Origin: Bacillus sp. RO2
GTDB taxonomy: Bacteria; Bacillota; Bacilli; Bacillales; Bacillaceae_I
Assembly (NCBI RefSeq): GCF_012911845.1
Contig: NZ_JAAXCU010000041.1
Coordinates: 124,001 to 188,000, forward strand
DNA: 64,000 nucleotides
Reading direction: 5' to 3'
Shown here: piece by piece, positions 60,575 to 64,000 of the stretch
Layout: the number at the start of each line of letters is the position of its first letter
Numbering within the stretch: the stretch's first letter is position 1
Position numbers and translations under genes: made by a program
The notes under the pieces: model-generated
Databases searched by the model: none
What the model was told of the DNA's origin: nothing
Seen by the model: the letters and a program-made list of their open reading frames with translations, nothing else

Positions 60575-62911
60575 CTATTTAGATTTCAATCCATTAACAC
60601 ACAAATGGGTCAAGGAATCTGTCCCCACACTACAAATCTCCAAATAATGCATTGCCCTAGTACACGCTGTATAAAACACCCTTCTCAAGCTCTCATCGCC
60701 ATACACTTCATCTGACGCATTATAAATAATGACGGCATCAAACTCGATGCCCTTGGACAAGTAAGACGGCACAACGACCACGCCTTGTTCATACTCCATC
60801 GAGTTCATTTTCAACAGCTTCAAATTATCAACCCTTGGAGAGAGTGCTTCAAACGCACTCCCACTTTCTTCACTCGACTTGCAAATGATGGCTATGCTGT
60901 GATAACCTCGAGCCTTTAACTCCTCCACCCTCTCCGCGATCGTAGCATGCAAGCTTTCAAAATCATCCACTTCCGTCACCACCGGCTCCTCGCCGTCTCG
61001 GTCAAACGGGATTATTTTATCTCCATTTGAAACAAGTTTTCTCGTAAACTCGATAATTGGTCGGGTAGATCGGTAACTCCGCGTAATATTGATGATCTCC
61101 GTTTTCTCCGGTCCATAAAGCTTCTTTAGCACATCAAAGTTAACCGCTTCACTTGCATGGGCAAAGATCGCCTGGTTAAAGTCACCAAGAACGGTCATTC
61201 TGGCTGCAGGGAAAAGGCGCTTCATAAACTCAAATTGAAACGGAGAATAATCCTGCGCTTCGTCCACCACAATATGCTTGATGGAACTGTTGATTTGAAA
61301 GCCAAGAATCAATTCTTTTAAGAGTAAAAAAGGCGTCGCATCCTCATACCACAGTTTATCTGCACTCAGCGCTTCATTGGTACCCTGGCAGATTGCCGGC
61401 CACTCTTCAGGCGGCTCCCCTTCCAGCCACTGCCTAACCCTAGCTGACTCCGCAAAAATCTGCTGATATAGACTTTTGAAATCGATAAATTGGTAGCTGC
61501 GAACACGTTGTCGCAAAGGCTTCATCTTCTTGTGCACCAGCAAACGCGCAAGTGCCCTTGGATCTACTTCATAATCCGCAACCTCTTCCCTCTCAAAGCC
61601 TTTCTTTTTCGCCAAAAACGCCCGTACTTCATGGTATTCTTCGTTACTAAGAAGCTCCATCTCCTCTTGAACCCAGGCTTTATCACTTTCCGTCTTCTGA
61701 ATGAATTTCAACTCTTTAATCAGCCATTCCTTCAACTTTTCCAGTCGGTTGGACAAGCTAAGGGACGTTTCATGCTGATAAAATCGATCCGAAATTTGCT
61801 GAGCCGTTACAATCGTTTCGCCTCTAAAAGTGATGTCCTTAAACGTCATTCCTTCCGCGGCTAACGAATCAATATAAGATTGGATGGCCTCATAAAAACG
61901 AAGGGACGCCTTAAATTTTATACCAGCAAGCCTTGCGCTATAGCCAGGCGAACCATTCTCCGTCAATACATATTCCAACTGTTCATAAGGATTTTCCACC
62001 TGGAACGCTTTAGAAAGACGGTGATCGAGATACTCTTGAAAGGTAACCTGTTCCATGCTTTCCTCACCAAGCTCTGGCAAGACATTGGACACATAGCTCT
62101 TGAACATGGAATTCGGGGAAAATAAAAGGATTTGGTCGGCATCCAGGTTATCTCTATATTTATAAAGCAAATAGGCAATCCGTTGCAGAGCCGCTGATGT
62201 CTTTCCGCTACCTGCCGCACCATGGACAATTAAGAGTCTACCGCTGTCATGTCGGATAATCCGATTCTGCTCTTGCTGAATAGTGGCGACGATATTATGC
62301 ATGTAGTTATCTGCAGTCGCTTTACCAAGTACCTTTTGTAAAATTTCATCCCCAATGGTGAGACTTGTATCAAACATGGACTCCAGATCACCGTTTCGGA
62401 TTAAGTACTGCCACTTTTTTTCTAAGGTTCCCTCTATTTCTCCGCCGGGAGTTGTGTACTTCGCCCGACCCGGTTGGTAATCATAGTAGACGCTTGAAAT
62501 CGGTGCCCGCCAATCATAAATCAGGAATTCCTCCCCACTTTGATCCATAAGGGCTGAGATCCCAATATAGATTTGCTCTTCTTCCATTGTTTCGTCCTCT
62601 TTAAAATCAATCCGGCCGAAATAAGGAATATCTTGCATTTTACGGAGCGTAATTAACCGTTTCGAGGAATGCCTATGCGAGCTCTGGCTCACTGACAACG
62701 CTTGCGCCTCCTGCCTCAAGCCAATGATTGTTTCCAAATAATCATCAAAAGAATCCGTACTAACCTTAACTTCATCCCAAAAGTGTTTGCGAATATGAAT
62801 GACTTCATCTTTACGTCTGGAAGTTTCCTTTTCAAGCTTCCCGATCTCCTTTGTAATGGTCTCCATCACATCGTCTACACGTTCTTGCTCCAACTGAAAT
62901 TCGGTACTCAT
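60575..62911 (-). CDS. helD: RNA polymerase recycling motor HelD (UvrD-like)
   Basis: 778 residues from MSTEFQLEQERV, with AAAGGAG upstream of 62911. A long N-terminal coiled coil (1-70) is followed by YFGRIDFKED, Walker A GAAGSGKT at 231-238, HIVVDEAQDYSPFQFEFMKR, LGDFNQAIF, ITRSYRSTRPI and the C-terminal FYTACTRAMHYLEI. HelD frees stalled RNA polymerase from DNA using ATP. The last 18 residues include VGTDSLTHL, encoded by a GGGACAGGC repeat, so the C-terminus was probably extended by the repeat. Confidence 0.93.
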   Translation of the reverse strand: MSTEFQLEQERVDDVMETITKEIGKLEKETSRRKDEVIHIRKHFWDEVKVSTDSFDDYLETIIGLRQEAQALSVSQSSHRHSSKRLITLRKMQDIPYFGRIDFKEDETMEEEQIYIGISALMDQSGEEFLIYDWRAPISSVYYDYQPGRAKYTTPGGEIEGTLEKKWQYLIRNGDLESMFDTSLTIGDEILQKVLGKATADNYMHNIVATIQQEQNRIIRHDSGRLLIVHGAAGSGKTSAALQRIAYLLYKYRDNLDADQILLFSPNSMFKSYVSNVLPELGEESMEQVTFQEYLDHRLSKAFQVENPYEQLEYVLTENGSPGYSARLAGIKFKASLRFYEAIQSYIDSLAAEGMTFKDITFRGETIVTAQQISDRFYQHETSLSLSNRLEKLKEWLIKELKFIQKTESDKAWVQEEMELLSNEEYHEVRAFLAKKKGFEREEVADYEVDPRALARLLVHKKMKPLRQRVRSYQFIDFKSLYQQIFAESARVRQWLEGEPPEEWPAICQGTNEALSADKLWYEDATPFLLLKELILGFQINSSIKHIVVDEAQDYSPFQFEFMKRLFPAARMTVLGDFNQAIFAHASEAVNFDVLKKLYGPEKTEIINITRSYRSTRPIIEFTRKLVSNGDKIIPFDRDGEEPVVTEVDDFESLHATIAERVEELKARGYHSIAIICKSSEESGSAFEALSPRVDNLKLLKMNSMEYEQGVVVVPSYLSKGIEFDAVIIYNASDEVYGDESLRRVFYTACTRAMHYLEICSVGTDSLTHLCVNGLKSK
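60605..60626 (-). repeat. copy of the GGGACAGGC repeat inside the helD coding end
   Basis: In reverse reads GGGGACAGATTCCTTGACCCAT, in frame within helD. Confidence 0.75.
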
Positions 62912-62938
62912 GCAAACACTCCTTTGGGCCTTGGGTAA

Positions 62939-62952
62939 TGGGACCTGACCCA
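62939..62952 (+). repeat. degenerate copy of the GGGACAGGC repeat upstream of helD
   Basis: Reads TGGGACCTGACCCA; the middle of the unit is deleted. No other feature was seen in 62953-63170. Confidence 0.5.
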
Positions 62953-63175
62953 TTTTTTCTGTGAAACCATTTTACTAGTATATTTCATGAAAGATGTTAT
63001 AAACATCTACTTAGGTTCGTATAGACATTTTTCAAGTTTTATTCTCCGCTCTTAATTCCCCCTTATAACAAAGAATATTCTCTTTATAACTAATTAATCC
63101 TTTTATCAATTTTCATACTATTATTCTAATCACTCTAACTCTGCTTACTTTTACTTACACTTTCTTATCTAATAT

Positions 63176-63203
63176 TTAAGGTTAATTTAAGGATTTGTTA
63201 AGG
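63176..63203 (+). promoter_or_regulatory. three TTAAGG boxes at 11-bp spacing (response-regulator site)
   Basis: TTAAGG occurs at 63176, 63187 and 63198, exactly one helical turn apart. The third box lies 18 bp before a TATAAG (63222-63227) and so occupies the -35 position. Direct repeats with this period are typical of OmpR/PhoP-class activators. Confidence 0.7.
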
Positions 63204-63267
63204 TTCTGTTTATTTTCAATATATAAGATAGAAAGGTGTTTTTGTGACGAGTTCAATGGAGGGGATT

Positions 63268-64000
63268 ATGAAAGTAAATTGCGGGGTTGTAACTATATTT
63301 TTTATATGTTGTGTATTCTTTTCAACTGATCTACATGTATATGAGAATGATTTAGAAAAGCTACAATCTAAAAATAATCAAATTGTACCATGGGGACAAA
63401 AGTTAGTTGGTGTAGATTATTCCACCGGGAAGGATGTTAAAGTGGCCGTACTCGATAGTGGAATAAATGATAATCATGAAGATTTGAAGGGTAAAGTTGT
63501 GAAAAAATTTAATGCCATTCACCCATCAGAAAAAGTAAAAGATGACTTTGGCCACGGCACAGCAGTTGCAGGCATTATCTCGGGAAACCACAACGATATT
63601 GGTATTGTAGGGATTACACAGAGTGTGAGCATTTATGATGTAAAAGTGTTGGATGAAAAAGGGAAAGGAACGATTGATTCTCTAATTAGAGGTATCCAAT
63701 GGAGTATTGATGAGGGTGTTGACATAATAAACATTAGCCTCGGTGTAGAGAATGACTCAGAAGAGTTGCACGCAGTTATTAAAAAAGCAATTTCTAGTGA
63801 CATAATTATTGTTGCAGCAGCCGGAAATACATATGGGTTGTATGTGCAGTACCCAGCTAAGTATGAAGGAGTACTTTCCATTTCTTCCATAGATGAAAAT
63901 CTTCATTCTACCTATTCAGCTACAAGTGGAAAAATTGATTTTGTAGCCCCTGGACAAAACATCCTCTCTACTTCGAGCAATGGAGAATATCAATTATTTG
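63268..64000 (+). CDS. subtilisin-like S8 serine protease (partial, 3' end outside window)
   Basis: 244 codons are visible from an ATG three bases after GGAGGGG. The catalytic Asp is D63 (KVAVLDSGIND), the His H96 (DDFGHGTAVAGIISG), and the oxyanion Asn follows in IIIVAAAGNTYG; the Ser lies beyond the window. A hydrophobic N-terminus (VVTIFFICCVFFSTDLHV) could be a signal or anchor. There is almost no propeptide before NNQIVPWGQKLVGVDYSTGK, unlike secreted subtilisins and more like lantibiotic-leader or intracellular proteases. Confidence 0.9.
   Translation, partial: MKVNCGVVTIFFICCVFFSTDLHVYENDLEKLQSKNNQIVPWGQKLVGVDYSTGKDVKVAVLDSGINDNHEDLKGKVVKKFNAIHPSEKVKDDFGHGTAVAGIISGNHNDIGIVGITQSVSIYDVKVLDEKGKGTIDSLIRGIQWSIDEGVDIINISLGVENDSEELHAVIKKAISSDIIIVAAAGNTYGLYVQYPAKYEGVLSISSIDENLHSTYSATSGKIDFVAPGQNILSTSSNGEYQLF

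Noticed and set aside
37876-62952. Short repeats considered as a CRISPR array
   Set aside because: Copies are kilobases apart, in both orientations and without regular spacers; no cas genes.

Overview
The window looks like a chromosomal segment of a low-GC, spore-forming member of the Bacillaceae. The indications are AGGAGG-type ribosome sites with many TTG starts, a manganese catalase of the spore-coat CotJC type, DUF3231 proteins, a yndG-yndH-yndJ-like operon, HelD, and PadR/DUF1048 and PadR/DUF2812 pairs. No rRNA, tRNA, integrase, transposase or CRISPR array was seen.

Layout. (1) 1-1.9 kb: 5' part of a phosphopantetheinyl transferase on the minus strand, then a PlcR/NprR-like HTH-TPR regulator whose stop codon overlaps a 48-residue secreted peptide gene, probably a quorum-sensing cassette. 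(2) 2.0-7.4 kb: minus-strand housekeeping and accessory genes (HIT protein, hydrolase, acetyltransferase, DUF2199, YwqG-like, EEP nuclease, MazG-like protein). (3) 7.4-33.1 kb: a large, AT-rich DNA phosphorothioation defence island. (4) 33.3-62.9 kb: mosaic of small membrane proteins, lipoproteins, regulators and enzymes (ClbS-like, VOC, UppP, YndJ group, Mn catalase, HelD), with about 20 copies of a short intergenic repeat. (5) 63.2-64 kb: 5' part of a subtilisin-like protease behind a regular array of TTAAGG boxes.

The island has a core and an extra layer. The core is dndB-dndC-dndD-dndE-dndA (plus strand, 26.0-32.2 kb), which should replace a non-bridging oxygen of the DNA backbone with sulfur. 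Divergent to it is dptF-dptG-dptH (minus strand, 25.8-16.9 kb), the matching restriction module. The extra layer is a second DndD-like ATPase and DndE-like protein with a 61-residue protein (14.25-16.85 kb, plus strand) but no second sulfurtransferase. Divergent to this is a five-gene minus-strand cassette (14.0-7.5 kb): a PLD-helicase fusion, a 58-residue protein, an SMC-like ATPase with a CxC hook, a probable Dnd-associated protein, and a 592-residue protein built of HTH-like repeats. Directly beyond dndA is an HNH nuclease with an apparent sulfur-binding domain, a type IV enzyme expected to cut phosphorothioated DNA and therefore in apparent conflict with its neighbours.

The most interesting candidates are this extra layer, the nuclease paradox, the palindrome at the dndB promoter, the peptide-regulator pair, and the repeat family, which I saw only to the right of the island and which in places forms gene ends.
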